Source of the DNA: Reyranellaceae bacterium
Lineage (GTDB): Bacteria; Pseudomonadota; Alphaproteobacteria; Reyranellales; Reyranellaceae
Assembly: GCA_022844045.1 (NCBI GenBank)
Contig: JALHMM010000010.1
Span: forward strand, 42,802 to 106,801
Reading direction: 5' to 3'
Length of the DNA: 64,000 nucleotides
In this document: one piece after another, positions 1 through 9,100 of the stretch
How positions within the stretch are numbered: the stretch's first letter is position 1
Layout: each line of letters starts with the position of its first letter
Program-made: the position numbers and the translations under genes
The notes under the pieces: generated by a model
Seen by the model: the letters and a program-made list of their open reading frames with translations, nothing else
Database searches by the model: none
What the model was told of the DNA's origin: nothing

Positions 1-310
1 CGACCAGGTTCCACTTCTGATCGTAGACGTAGAGCCCGACATGCAACAGGGCATAGCCGGCGGCGGCCAGGCCGAGGCGGCGACGCAGGGTGGCCATGGC
101 CGGCCAGTCGAACAGCGCGCGCGCCGGCGTGATCGCCAGCGTGATCAGCAGGAAGGCCACCGCCCAATCGCCGGTCCACAGCAGCGCCTCGGTGGTCGGC
201 CGCGCGCCCATGCGGCCCATCTGCCAACGCAACGCCAGTTCGGCCGCCGGCAGCAGGGCGAGGATGACGACGGCGAGCTTGATCAGTGACAGGCGGCTTA
301 CGGGTGACAC
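1..310 (-). CDS. msrQ: MsrQ (YedZ-like) heme-binding membrane subunit, N-terminal part
   Basis: About 103 N-terminal codons are visible; the gene runs off the left edge. The reading frame gives a hydrophobic first segment, then a W-T-G-D-W motif, a second membrane segment ending in LAITPARAL, and the R-R-x-L-G-L-A-A-A-G-Y-A-L-L-H block. That order is typical of the ferric-reductase-like transmembrane domain of MsrQ, which passes quinone electrons to the periplasmic methionine-sulfoxide reductase MsrP. The histidine of ALLH is the expected heme ligand. I used the GTG at 310 as start; no strong ribosome site is seen, so the start is uncertain. MsrP usually lies directly upstream of msrQ, but here the upstream neighbour is an enoyl-CoA hydratase, so msrP must be elsewhere or absent. 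Confidence 0.75.
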   Translation of the reverse strand, partial: MSPVSRLSLIKLAVVILALLPAAELALRWQMGRMGARPTTEALLWTGDWAVAFLLITLAITPARALFDWPAMATLRRRLGLAAAGYALLHVGLYVYDQKWNLV

Positions 311-357
311 GGCTTCGAGCTTATCGCATCGGTCGCTCGCGTGTGCTCACACCGGCG

Positions 358-1173
358 TCAGGTGCCGGTGAAGACCGGGGCGCGCTTGGCGATGAAGGCG
401 CGCACCGCCTCCTTGTGATCCTCGCTTTGCTGGCCCTTGACCATGCGCTCGGCCTCCTGGTCGGCGGCTTCGCGATAGGGGACGTGCGGCGCGAGGTCGA
501 GATTGTCCTTCATCAGAGCCAGCGCGATCGCCGGACCGGCCGCCAGGTCGCGCGCCATCGCGAACGCGGCGTCGGCCAGCTCGGCGTCGGCCACGACGCG
601 GTTGACCAGACCGATGCGCTCGGCGCCCATGGCGTCGAGCCGGGCGTTGGTGAACATCAGCTCGCGCGCCCGGCCGGTGCCGACCAGCCGTGTCAGCAGC
701 CAGGCGATGCCGTAGTCGCCGCTCAGCGCCACGCGCGAATAGCCGGTGCTGACGAACGCCGAGGTGGCCGCCAGGCGAATGTCGCAGCTGAGCGCCAGCG
801 CCAGGCCGGCGCCGACCGCCGGGCCGGGCAGCGCCGCGATGGTCGGCTTGCGCAGCGCCAGGATCGCGCCGGTCGAGGCCATCTGGCGGAACTTCAGGTC
901 GGCCAGCCTCTCTTCGGGGGTCAGGGTCGTCTTGCGATTCTCGCCCATGCCCTTGACGTCGCCGCCAGCGCAGAAGGCGTTGCCGGCGCCGGTCAGCATG
1001 AGCGCGCGGACGGCGGGGTCTTCACCCGCCAGCTTGATCATGGCGCGCAGCGCGGCGCTGAGCTCGACCGAGAGCGTGTTGCGCGCTTCGGGCCGGTTCA
1101 GGGTGACCACCAGGACGCCCTCGCGCAGCGTGGCCAGCAATTGGCTGGTGCCGGTGTCGATCTGCCGTTCCAT
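358..1173 (-). CDS. Enoyl-CoA hydratase/isomerase family protein
   Basis: This 271-residue crotonase-fold protein contains L-x-R-P-E-A-R-N near the N-terminus, the oxyanion-hole segment AFCAGGD, and the A-L-S-C-D-I-R block, in the normal order and at the normal family length. Family members add water to, isomerise or hydrolyse acyl-CoA thioesters. I do not see the second catalytic glutamate where classical hydratases carry it (the segment reads SRVALSGDYG), so isomerase or other crotonase chemistry is possible. The ATG at 1173 is chosen because GGAGG lies 8 bases upstream; a longer in-frame version starting at 1212 lacks a ribosome site. It stands alone, divergent from the lipoprotein gene. 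Confidence 0.85.
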   Translation of the reverse strand: MERQIDTGTSQLLATLREGVLVVTLNRPEARNTLSVELSAALRAMIKLAGEDPAVRALMLTGAGNAFCAGGDVKGMGENRKTTLTPEERLADLKFRQMASTGAILALRKPTIAALPGPAVGAGLALALSCDIRLAATSAFVSTGYSRVALSGDYGIAWLLTRLVGTGRARELMFTNARLDAMGAERIGLVNRVVADAELADAAFAMARDLAAGPAIALALMKDNLDLAPHVPYREAADQEAERMVKGQQSEDHKEAVRAFIAKRAPVFTGT

Positions 1174-1334
1174 ATGCTCTTCCTCCGCGCCCTGGCGGTG
1201 GCATATCGACATGCCGGCGGGGAGGTCGGCAAGGCCCCATCAGGGCTAGCGGCGGCGCCGTCGCTCATGGCATGGTGGTGTGGTAAGGGCCCGGGCGCTG
1301 AAGATGAACCGTGCCGCAGAGGAGGGGGTTCGCG

Positions 1335-1688
1335 ATGAAGACTGGTATGTTGTTGGGGCTGGCCCTGGGTGCGCTGGCGCTGGGCGCTTGCACCGCCACC
1401 ACCACCAAGCAGGCCGGCGCACCGCTGGGCGGCGATCCCGAGTTGCGCCGCCAGAACTATGCCTGCGCCAACGGCGTGAACCTGATCGTCACCTTCGACC
1501 GCCGCGCGCAGACCGCTTCGGTGCAGACCGCGGCCAACGGCGCGTCGACGACGCTGTCGCAGGTCCCGGCGACCTCCGGCTTCTCCTACGCCTCCGATAC
1601 GCACTCGTTGCGGAGCTTCGAGGCCACCGAGGTGATGTACGCGACCAGCCGCGCCGGCGCGCCGACTCGCTGTCGCCAGGCGGCCTGA
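1335..1688 (+). CDS. MliC-like lipoprotein (c-type lysozyme inhibitor family)
   Basis: A 117-residue protein with a lipoprotein signal: a positively charged start, a Leu/Ala-rich core, and the lipobox LGAC with Cys at about residue 19. The mature part has the pattern Y-x-C-x-N-G, V-T-F-D, A-S-V, L-x-Q-V-P-A-T-S-G-F-S-Y, which resembles the MliC/C-lysozyme inhibitor beta-barrel, and a C-terminal Cys (TRCRQ) that could pair with the Cys of YACANG. It would sit in the outer membrane and protect peptidoglycan from lysozyme. The start is preceded by GGAGGGGG. Family membership rests on pattern only. Confidence 0.65.
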   Translation: MKTGMLLGLALGALALGACTATTTKQAGAPLGGDPELRRQNYACANGVNLIVTFDRRAQTASVQTAANGASTTLSQVPATSGFSYASDTHSLRSFEATEVMYATSRAGAPTRCRQAA

Positions 1689-1790
1689 TCCACACCAGGC
1701 GCCGCCGCCCCGTTCCGCGGGCGGCGGTCACCGCCGCGTGCCTTGCGCCGCCCCGTCGCCCGCCTCATATGCCGGGCGAAGGAGGACGGC

Positions 1791-2177
1791 ATGAGCGTTC
1801 AACTCAATCACACCATCGTCTGGAGCCGCGACCAGAAGAAGGCGGCGGCGTTCCTCACCGACATTCTTGGCCTGCCGCCGGCGACGCAGTTCAGCGTCTT
1901 CGACGTCGTCGAGCTCAGCAATGGCGTGTCGCTCGACTTCCATACCGATCCCGAAAAACTCGTGATGCAACACTATGCCTTCCTGATCAGCGAGGCGGAG
2001 TTCGACGGCGTCTTCCAGCGCATCAAGGATCGCGCGCTGACCTACTGGGCCGATCCCGCGCGCAAGAAGGCGGGCGAGATCAACCGCAACGACGGCGGTC
2101 GCGGCATGTATTTCGAAAGTCCTGACGGTCACCTGCTCGAGGTTCTGACGCGGCCCTACGGCAGCGGTGGCGCCTGA
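1791..2177 (+). CDS. VOC (glyoxalase/bleomycin-resistance fold) family protein
   Basis: A 128-residue protein starting LNHTIVWSRDQKKAAAFLTDILGLPP and ending FESPDGHLLEVLTRP. This is the usual first strand and last metal-binding strand (E of LLEV) of a single VOC domain, with the N-terminal His of LNHTIV as another likely metal ligand. VOC proteins range from lyases to dioxygenases to antibiotic-binding proteins; no substrate can be assigned. A GGAGG site lies 7 bases before the ATG. It converges on nasA with a 27-base gap. Confidence 0.8.
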   Translation: MSVQLNHTIVWSRDQKKAAAFLTDILGLPPATQFSVFDVVELSNGVSLDFHTDPEKLVMQHYAFLISEAEFDGVFQRIKDRALTYWADPARKKAGEINRNDGGRGMYFESPDGHLLEVLTRPYGSGGA

Positions 2178-2204
2178 GGATTGTGGCGGACCGCGGATAT
2201 CCGC

Positions 2205-4880
2205 TTACTCGGCGGCGAGCCTCGTCGCCGCGAGCATCGCGCGCAGCTCGGGCAGGCACGAGCCGCAATTGGTGCCGGCTTTCGTGCGCTCGCCGATCGT
2301 CGTGGTCGTCGCGCAGCCATCGGCGATCGCCGCCTCGATGACACTGCGGCCCACGGTGTGGCAGCTGCAGATCAGCGGCCCCTGGTCGACCGCCTGACCG
2401 GGTGCGCGCCCGCCCAGCAGCGAGCGGCGTTCCTCCGCTGTGATCGGCCGTCGGCGGCACAGCGTGCTCAGCCATTCCCGCGCCGGTAGGCCGTCGGCAT
2501 CGCGGGCCACGAACGCGGCGAACTCGACGTGGCCGGATATGATCGCGGCGGCGCGGAAGCGGCCGATGCCGGGATCGCGGTACTGCAGCCACTCCGCGCT
2601 GGATGCCATCGCCGCCCCCAGCGCGCTGATGCGCGCCCAGGCGTGAGACGGCGCCTCGGCGCCAGCGATCTCGTATCGCCAGTGATCCTCGCCACGTACC
2701 GCCACCCAGTAACCGAAACCGCTGAGTTCCAGCGGCCGGCGTGACAGCAGGAAGCCCTCCCAGCCGACCGCGACCGGGGTGACACGCACAGGCGTGGCCT
2801 TCAGCTCGGGCTGACCGGATAGTGGATCGGTCTCCGGGTTGACGGTCTCGTTGACGCGCGCGGTAGCCGACAGCACGGCCGTCCAGTGCATCGGCGCGAA
2901 GCAGGTGCCGGCGGGCTGATCGGTCGTGATTCGCGCGCGCAATGTCGCGTGGCCCCAGCGGCTCTCGACGCGCGCCAGGCCGCCGTCGCGGATTCGCAAG
3001 CGTGCCGCGTCGGCGGGGTTGAGCGCGAGCAGCGGCTCCGGCAGGTGATTCGCCAGGCGCGGCGCGCGGCCGGTGCGCGTCATGGTGTGCCACTGGTCGC
3101 GATAGCGGCCGGTGTTGAGCGACAGTGGATAGTCGGGGTCGGGTGCGTTGCGCGGCGGGCGCGGCGTCAGCGGCACGAGGCGGGCGCGCCGGTCTGCCGT
3201 GAAGAAGCCACCGTCGGCAAAGAGGCGCCGCGTCGGCTCGGCGTCGCCCCTGCGCCACGGCCAGAGAAACGGCGTCATCGCGTCGTAGTCGGCGTCGCCG
3301 ATGGCCGCCATCGCGCCGATGTCGAAATCGCGCCGACCATCGTTCTCGAAGGCCGACAGCGCGGCGTGCTCGCGGAAGATGTCGGCGGGGCCGCTGTAGG
3401 CGAAGGCTTCGACGAAACCCATGCGGCGGCCGATCTCGCTGACCATCCACCAATCCGGCCTGGCGAGGCCCGGAGCCGGCAGGAAGCCGCGCTGGCGCGA
3501 GATGCGCCGCTCGGAGTTGGTGACGGTGCCACTCTTCTCGCCCCAGGCCATGGCCGGCAGCCGCACATGGGCATGGCGCGCCGTGTCGGTGTCGCGCACG
3601 AACTCGCTGACCACGAGCAGCTCCGCCGCCTTCAGGGCGCGCACGACCCGGGCGGCGTCGGGCAGGCTGGCCGCCGGGTTGGTCGCCATCACCCAGACCG
3701 CCTTGATCTCGCCGGCCTCGACGGCGCGGAAGAAGTCGACCGCCTTGTGGCCGGCCGATGTGGCGATGCGGGGCGCCTGCCAGAAGCGGCGCACGCGATC
3801 GATGTGCCGCGGATCATCGTAGGTCATGTGCGCGGCGAGCTGGTTGGACAGCGCGCCAACCTCGCGCCCGCCCATCGCGTTGGGTTGGCCCGTGACCGAG
3901 AACGGGCCCATGCCGGGCCGGCCGATGCGGCCGGTCAGCAGATGCGCGTTGATGATGGCGTTGACCTTGTCGGTCCCGGCGGAGGACTGGTTGACGCCCT
4001 GGGAGTAGACAGTGACGACACGTTCGGTGCGCGCGAAGAGATCGTAGAAGCGCCGCAGCAGGGCAGCCGACAGACCGGTCAGCACCGCGACCGCCGCGAT
4101 GTCAGGGGTACTGACGCGCGCGGCTGACAGCGCGGCATCGAGGCCGCTGGCATGCGCGGCGGCCCAGTCGCGCGCCGTGGCGCCGGCGGCGTCGAGCGCC
4201 AGCAGAAGGCCGTTGAACAGCGCCACGTCGGAGCCCGCCGCCAGCGGCAGATGCAGGTCGGCGATGTCGCAGGTGGCGGTGCGGCGCGGATCGATCACCA
4301 CCACCGTCAGCTCGGGGCGCTTCTCGCGCGCCGCGACGATGCGCTGGAACAGCACCGGGTGACACCAGGCGAGGTTCGAGCCGGTGAGCACGACGAGATC
4401 GGCCTGCTCGAGATCCTCGTAGATGCCCGGCACGGTGTCCGAACCGAAGGCGCGGCGATGGCCGGCGACCGACGAGGCCATGCATAGCCGCGAATTGGTG
4501 TCGAGGTGACGCGAGCCGATGAAGCCTTTCAGCAGCTTGTTGGCGACGTAGTAGTCCTCGGTCAGCAGCTGGCCGGAGACATAGAAGCCGATCGAGTCGG
4601 GGCCGTGCCGCTCGATCAGCTGGGTGAAGCGGCGCGCGACGTGCTCGAGCGCCTCGTCCCAGCCCGTGGCGCGACCGTCAACCTCGGGCGCCAGCAACCG
4701 GCCTTCCATGCCCAGCGTCTCGCCCAGCGCCGAGCCCTTGGAGCATAGTCGGCCGAGATTGGCCGGGTGTTTCGGATCGCCGGCGATGCGCGCGCCGCCG
4801 GCACCATCGGGCGTCGCCCAGATGCCGCAACCGACGCCGCAATAGGGGCAGGTCGTGCGGACCGTCTCGGCGATCCGCAT
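2205..4880 (-). CDS. nasA: Assimilatory nitrate reductase catalytic subunit, molybdopterin type
   Basis: An 891-residue cytoplasmic enzyme reducing nitrate to nitrite. The N-terminus carries four cysteines (C11, C14, C18, C46) for a [4Fe-4S] cluster, followed by the molybdopterin oxidoreductase domain (DTNSRLCMAS with the Mo-ligating Cys, then GVNQSSAGTDK, TGRIGRPGMGPFSVTGQPN) and the dinucleotide-binding domain from about residue 590. The last 60 residues hold a BFD-like [2Fe-2S] motif (C-S-C-H-T ... T-N-C-G-S-C), as in Klebsiella NasA. The ATG at 4880 lies 2 bases after the preceding stop, so translation is coupled. It is the last gene of the nas operon. Its electron donor is probably the FAD reductase encoded just upstream. 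Confidence 0.95.
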   Translation of the reverse strand: MRIAETVRTTCPYCGVGCGIWATPDGAGGARIAGDPKHPANLGRLCSKGSALGETLGMEGRLLAPEVDGRATGWDEALEHVARRFTQLIERHGPDSIGFYVSGQLLTEDYYVANKLLKGFIGSRHLDTNSRLCMASSVAGHRRAFGSDTVPGIYEDLEQADLVVLTGSNLAWCHPVLFQRIVAAREKRPELTVVVIDPRRTATCDIADLHLPLAAGSDVALFNGLLLALDAAGATARDWAAAHASGLDAALSAARVSTPDIAAVAVLTGLSAALLRRFYDLFARTERVVTVYSQGVNQSSAGTDKVNAIINAHLLTGRIGRPGMGPFSVTGQPNAMGGREVGALSNQLAAHMTYDDPRHIDRVRRFWQAPRIATSAGHKAVDFFRAVEAGEIKAVWVMATNPAASLPDAARVVRALKAAELLVVSEFVRDTDTARHAHVRLPAMAWGEKSGTVTNSERRISRQRGFLPAPGLARPDWWMVSEIGRRMGFVEAFAYSGPADIFREHAALSAFENDGRRDFDIGAMAAIGDADYDAMTPFLWPWRRGDAEPTRRLFADGGFFTADRRARLVPLTPRPPRNAPDPDYPLSLNTGRYRDQWHTMTRTGRAPRLANHLPEPLLALNPADAARLRIRDGGLARVESRWGHATLRARITTDQPAGTCFAPMHWTAVLSATARVNETVNPETDPLSGQPELKATPVRVTPVAVGWEGFLLSRRPLELSGFGYWVAVRGEDHWRYEIAGAEAPSHAWARISALGAAMASSAEWLQYRDPGIGRFRAAAIISGHVEFAAFVARDADGLPAREWLSTLCRRRPITAEERRSLLGGRAPGQAVDQGPLICSCHTVGRSVIEAAIADGCATTTTIGERTKAGTNCGSCLPELRAMLAATRLAAE

Positions 4881-4882
4881 GA

Positions 4883-6094
4883 TCAGGCGGCGGCGCGGGC
4901 GAGGTCGCGGCCCAGCGCGACCGCCTCGCGCAAGGCCCCTACAGGCCGGCCTTCGCGCATCAGGTCGAACAGCCAGCCGCCATCGCTCGAATCGCCGACA
5001 AGAATGGCGCCGACGATCTTGTCGTCGCGCAGGATGACACGGCGGTAGAGCGCGTCCGCGGGGTCGACGTAGAGTAGGTCGTCGTCGCCCGCGGCCGCCT
5101 CGATCACGCCGGCGGAGAACACCGAGACGCCGGCCACTTTCAGGTTGGTTCCGACGATCGAGCCGGGGTAACGCGCGGGCTCGCCGGCGAGATGGCGCGC
5201 GAGGATCGCCGCCTGCTCCCAGGCCGGTGCGACCAGACCATAGGTCTGGCCACGATGCTCGGCGCATTCGCCCAGGGCGACGATCGCGGGATCGCTGGTG
5301 GCGAGCGTATCGTCGACGATCACCCCGCGGCCGACCGCGAGGCCCGCCTCGCGGGCCAGGGCCGCGTTGGGTCGGACGCCGACAGCCATGACCACGAGGT
5401 CGGCGGGCAGAGTAGGGCCGTCCCGCAGCCGCACGCCACTGACATGCGCGTCGCCTTCGATCGCCGCGGTGTTGGCCGACAGCGCGAAGGCGATGCCGAG
5501 GCGTTCGAGAGCGTGGCGCAGATAGGTGGAGGCATCGGCATCGAGCTGGCGCTCCATGAGATGGCCCATGAGGTGCACGACCGTGACCTCGAGGCCGCGG
5601 CGCCGCAGGCCGAAGGCGGCTTCGAGGCCCAGCAATCCACCGCCGATGACGACCGCGCGCCGTGCCGTCCGGCTCGCGGCGAGCAGGCGATCGACATCGG
5701 CGAGGTCGCGGAACGTCAGCACGCCGGGCAGATTCGCGCCGGGCAGCGGCAGCAGGATCGGGTCGGATCCTGTCGCCAGTACCAGGCGGTCGTAGGGAGT
5801 CTCGATGCCGTCGGCGTCGATCACCACGCGGCGGTCGCGATCGATGCGCGCGACCCGGCAACTGGCGTGGAAGGCGATGCCGCGCTCGGCGAACCAGGCG
5901 GCGTCGCTCTCCATGATCGCATCGGCGCTCTTCTCACCGGCTAGTACCGCCGACAGCAGGATGCGGTTGTAGTTCGCCCGCGGCTCAGCGCCGAGCACAG
6001 TGATCGCCCAGCGTCCGGGCGCGCGCGCGTGCAGGCGCTCCAGCAAGCGGTGCGCCGCCATGCCGTTGCCGACGACGACGAGGCGCTCGCGCAT
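4883..6094 (-). CDS. NAD(P)/FAD-dependent oxidoreductase of the nitrate reductase system (NirB N-terminal-like)
   Basis: This 403-residue protein matches the FAD/NAD half of NirB: ERLVVVGNGMAAHRLLERL at the N-terminus, YNRILLSAVLAGEK, LATGSDP, VIGGGLLGLEAAFGLRRRG (NAD-binding) and the GVRPNAALA segment. It ends where NirB would continue into its [2Fe-2S] and siroheme domains, so it is a stand-alone reductase, comparable to the electron-donor subunits (NasB/NasC types) of assimilatory nitrate reductases. Position between the transporter and nasA supports that role. A GTG at 6100 overlaps the nrtC stop and is an alternative start; I prefer the ATG at 6094. It is not a nitrite reductase because the siroheme domain is missing. 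Confidence 0.85.
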   Translation of the reverse strand: MRERLVVVGNGMAAHRLLERLHARAPGRWAITVLGAEPRANYNRILLSAVLAGEKSADAIMESDAAWFAERGIAFHASCRVARIDRDRRVVIDADGIETPYDRLVLATGSDPILLPLPGANLPGVLTFRDLADVDRLLAASRTARRAVVIGGGLLGLEAAFGLRRRGLEVTVVHLMGHLMERQLDADASTYLRHALERLGIAFALSANTAAIEGDAHVSGVRLRDGPTLPADLVVMAVGVRPNAALAREAGLAVGRGVIVDDTLATSDPAIVALGECAEHRGQTYGLVAPAWEQAAILARHLAGEPARYPGSIVGTNLKVAGVSVFSAGVIEAAAGDDDLLYVDPADALYRRVILRDDKIVGAILVGDSSDGGWLFDLMREGRPVGALREAVALGRDLARAAA

Positions 6095-6096
6095 GA

Positions 6097-6900
6097 TCAC
6101 GCCGCGCGAGAGGGCAGCTTGTGGCGGGAGTAGAGGAACTCCATCACCGCGGCGCGGCAGCGCGTGTACTCGGCGTCGGTCGCCAGCTCGAGCCGGCGGC
6201 GCGGGCGCGGCAGGTCGACGGCCAGCACCTCGCCGATGGTCGCGGCCGGGCCGTTGGTCATCATCACGATGCGATCCGACAGCAGCACCGCCTCGTCGAC
6301 ATCGTGGGTGATCATCATCACCGTGTTGCCGAGCTTGGCGTGGATCTCCATCACCGAGTCCTGCAGATGCGCGCGGGTCAGCGCGTCGAGCGCGCCGAAC
6401 GGCTCGTCCATCAGCAGCACCTTGGGCTGCATGGCGAGCGCCCGGGCGATGCCGACGCGCTGCTTCATGCCGCCGGAGATCTCGTGCGGGCGCTTGTCCT
6501 TGTGCTGGGCCATCTGCACCAGCTCGAGCTTGTGCATCACCCAGTCGTTCCGCTCGGCCGACGACTTGACGCCGGCGAACACCTTGTCGACGGCGATGCG
6601 CACGTTGCCGTAGACGCTGAGCCAGGGCAGCAGCGAGTGGTTCTGGAAGACGATGGCGCGGTCGGGGCCCGGGCTGTTGACCTCCTTGTTCTCCAGCAGC
6701 ACCACGCCCGCGGTCACCGGCAGCAGGCCGGCGACCAGGTTCAGCACCGTCGACTTGCCGCAGCCGGAGTGACCGATCAGCGAGACGAACTCGCCCTCGG
6801 CGATGCCCAGGTTGATGTCGCGCAGCACGTCGGTCGCCATGGCGCCGCGGTTGAAGCGCTTGTCGACGTGGTCGAGCTTGAGATAGGCGGGCTTGTTCAT
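6097..6900 (-). CDS. nrtC: Nitrate ABC transporter ATP-binding protein
   Basis: A 267-residue ABC ATPase with Walker A GHSGCGKST, signature EISGGMKQRVGIARAL, Walker B VLLMDEPFGALD and the switch His in MITHDVDEA. The PGPDRAIVFQNHSLLPWL block is typical of the nitrate/taurine/sulfonate (NitT/TauT) group. It lacks the extra NrtA-like domain found in cyanobacterial NrtC and so corresponds to the NrtD type. It energises nitrate import with NrtA and NrtB. ATG 6900 has GAGGA upstream; a GTG at 6915 overlapping the nrtB stop is possible. Confidence 0.9.
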   Translation of the reverse strand: MNKPAYLKLDHVDKRFNRGAMATDVLRDINLGIAEGEFVSLIGHSGCGKSTVLNLVAGLLPVTAGVVLLENKEVNSPGPDRAIVFQNHSLLPWLSVYGNVRIAVDKVFAGVKSSAERNDWVMHKLELVQMAQHKDKRPHEISGGMKQRVGIARALAMQPKVLLMDEPFGALDALTRAHLQDSVMEIHAKLGNTVMMITHDVDEAVLLSDRIVMMTNGPAATIGEVLAVDLPRPRRRLELATDAEYTRCRAAVMEFLYSRHKLPSRAA

Positions 6901-6911
6901 GGTTTGCGTCC

Positions 6912-7811
6912 TCACGTCACGCTGGCGCCGCGCGTGACGACGCTACCGACCGCGCCGACGAGGCGATCGAGCAGGAAGCCGACGACGCCGATATAGGCCA
7001 GAGCGACGACGATGTCGGACAGGCGCGAGGAGTTCCACGCGTCCCAGATGAAGAAGCCGATGCCGACGCCGCCGGTGAGCATCTCGGCGGCCACGATGGC
7101 GAGCCACGACAGGCCGACGCCGATGCGCAGGCCGGTGAAGATGTAGGGCGCCGCCGACGGCACCATGATCTTGAAGAAGAACTCCACCGCGTTGAGCCGC
7201 AGCACCCGCGCGACATTGCGGTAGTCCTCGGGGATGTTGCGGATGCCGACGGCGGTGTTGATGATCACCGGCCAGATCGCGGTGATGAAGATCACGAAGA
7301 TCGCCGAGGGGTTGGAGTCGCGGAAGGCGGCCAGCGAGATCGGCAGCCAGGCGAGCGGCGGCACGGTGCGCAGCACCTGGAAGATCGGATCCAGCCCACG
7401 CATCGCCCACACCGATTGGCCGATCACGGCGCCGATCAGGATGCCGACGATCGCCGCCAGGCCGAAGCCGACGGCGACGCGCTGCAGCGAGGTCAGCACG
7501 CGCAGGCCCAGGCCGATATCCTGCGGCCCGGCGACGAAGAACGGATCGAGGATCAGGTCCTTGGCGTCGCTCCACACCTTCGACGGTGGCGGCAGGGTGG
7601 CGCCCGCGCCGCCGAAGGCGAGCTGCCAGATGCCCAGCAGCACCGCCAGCACGATCGCCGGCGGGATCACCGCCGCCGCGATGCTCTTCAGCATGGGCGC
7701 GTAGCGCTCGCGCCAGTCGCGCCGGGGTGGCGCGAAGGGGACCACCTCGGCCGGTGCCGAGATCATGGGCAGGGAAGCGATCGCGTCGATCTTGGGAGCT
7801 GGTAACGCCAT
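6912..7811 (-). CDS. nrtB: Nitrate ABC transporter permease
   Basis: A 299-residue inner-membrane permease of the binding-protein-dependent type. The N-terminus (about 45 residues) is cytoplasmic, followed by a first membrane segment around IPPAIVLAVLLGIWQLAF. Later blocks include VLRTVPPLAWLPISLAAF and the EAA-like loop EDYRNVARVLRLNAVEFFFKIMVPSAAPYIFTG, which docks on the ATPase. The length and motifs match NrtB/TauC-type permeases. GAGGA lies about 9 bases before the ATG, and the gene sits 11 bases after nrtA. Confidence 0.92.
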   Translation of the reverse strand: MALPAPKIDAIASLPMISAPAEVVPFAPPRRDWRERYAPMLKSIAAAVIPPAIVLAVLLGIWQLAFGGAGATLPPPSKVWSDAKDLILDPFFVAGPQDIGLGLRVLTSLQRVAVGFGLAAIVGILIGAVIGQSVWAMRGLDPIFQVLRTVPPLAWLPISLAAFRDSNPSAIFVIFITAIWPVIINTAVGIRNIPEDYRNVARVLRLNAVEFFFKIMVPSAAPYIFTGLRIGVGLSWLAIVAAEMLTGGVGIGFFIWDAWNSSRLSDIVVALAYIGVVGFLLDRLVGAVGSVVTRGASVT

Positions 7812-7822
7812 GATGTGCGTCC

Positions 7823-9100
7823 TCAGACGATGCGCTTGATGTCGAGGGCCTTGAGGTAGGCCATCGGATCGGCGGGATCGAAGACCTTGCCGTCGAAGAA
7901 TGTCTCCTTGCCGCGCGAGGTCGACGTGGGAATGTCGGCGGCCGGCAGGGCCAGCGTCTTGGCGGCGGCGCGCCAGACGTCCTCGCGGTTGACCTTGTCG
8001 ACCAGGGCCTTGATGTCGGTCGTCGGCTCGAACTTGCTCCAGCGGATGTTCTCGGCGACGAACCAGGCGTCGTGGCTCTTGAAGGGATACGACGCGTGAT
8101 CGCGCCAGAACTTCATGAATTGCTTGCTGTCCTTCTCGACGCGGCCGTGGCCATAGTCGATATTGCCCTTCAGGCGGCCGATCATGTCGGTGACCGGCAC
8201 GTTGAACCACTGACGCTTGCCGGTGATGGCGGCGAGCTCGTCCTTGTTCTCCATCTTGTCGCACCACATCTGGGCTTCCATCACGGCGGCGAGGATCGCC
8301 TCGGTCGCCTTGGGGTGCTTGTCGACCCAGGCGGCGCGCATGCCGAGCGCCTTCTCGGGATGCTTGAACCAGAGCTCGCCGGTGGTGCAGGCGGTGTAGC
8401 CGATGCCCTGGTTGACGAGCTGCTCGTGCCACGGATCGCCGACGCAGAACGCGTCCATGTTGCCGACTTTCATGTTCGCCACCATCTGTGGAGGCGGCAC
8501 GGTGATCAGCGAGATGTCCTTGTCGGGATCGATGCCGGCGGCGGCGAGCCAATAGCGGACCCACAGATCGTGCGTGCCGCCGGGGAAGGTCATCGCCACC
8601 TTTACTTCCTTGCCGGCGGCCCGCTTGGCTTCCCAGGCGGCCTTCAGCTTCGAGGCGTCGGTGGTGATCTTGAGCTCCTTGAACTCGTTCGAGACGGAGA
8701 TCCCCTGGGCGTCGAGATTGAGTCGCGCCAGGATGTAGATCGGCGTCGGCACGTTGTTCTGGGTGATCTTGCCGGCGGAGATCAGGTACGGCATCGGCGT
8801 CAGGATGTGCGCGCCGTCGATGCCGTTCTTCTCCGCGCCCAGGACGATGTTGTCGCGCGTGGCGCCCCACGACGCCTGCTTCAGCACCTCGACATCCGGC
8901 ACGCCGTGCTTGGCGAAGAGGCCTTTTTCCTTGGCGACGACCAGCGAGGAGGCGTCGGTCAGCGCGATGTAGCCGAGCTTGGCGGTCTTGGTCTCCGGTC
9001 CCGCGCCCTGCGCGAAGGCGCCCGAGGGCAGCGCGGCGCGCGCGGCGGACAGCAGCGCGGCTGTGGCGGAGAGCGTGAGCAGAGAACGACGGGTCGTCAT
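7823..9100 (-). CDS. nrtA: Nitrate ABC transporter substrate-binding protein
   Basis: A 425-residue periplasmic protein with an export signal containing a twin arginine (TTRRSLLTL) and an Ala-rich core ending near AFAQG. The body has the NrtA/CmpA blocks LGYIALTDASSLVVAKEKGLFAKHG, QASWGATRDN, DGAHILTPMPYL, GGTHDLWVRYWLAAAGIDP and FCVGDPWHEQLV, which shape the nitrate pocket. It captures nitrate for NrtB/NrtC. The start overlaps the nasS stop by ATGA. It is a close relative of the upstream nasS product, from which it differs by the signal peptide. Confidence 0.93.
   Translation of the reverse strand: MTTRRSLLTLSATAALLSAARAALPSGAFAQGAGPETKTAKLGYIALTDASSLVVAKEKGLFAKHGVPDVEVLKQASWGATRDNIVLGAEKNGIDGAHILTPMPYLISAGKITQNNVPTPIYILARLNLDAQGISVSNEFKELKITTDASKLKAAWEAKRAAGKEVKVAMTFPGGTHDLWVRYWLAAAGIDPDKDISLITVPPPQMVANMKVGNMDAFCVGDPWHEQLVNQGIGYTACTTGELWFKHPEKALGMRAAWVDKHPKATEAILAAVMEAQMWCDKMENKDELAAITGKRQWFNVPVTDMIGRLKGNIDYGHGRVEKDSKQFMKFWRDHASYPFKSHDAWFVAENIRWSKFEPTTDIKALVDKVNREDVWRAAAKTLALPAADIPTSTSRGKETFFDGKVFDPADPMAYLKALDIKRIV

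Noticed and set aside
2193..2204. Palindrome GCGGATATCCGC between the VOC gene and nasA as a terminator
   Set aside because: Only 6 bp with no loop and no T-run on either strand.
4881..5861. A longer nitrate reductase reading frame extending about 330 codons upstream of the ATG at 4880
   Set aside because: The extension is Arg/Pro-rich, has no domain similarity and is antiparallel-frame noise over the FAD reductase gene; the [4Fe-4S] motif starts right after the ATG at 4880.
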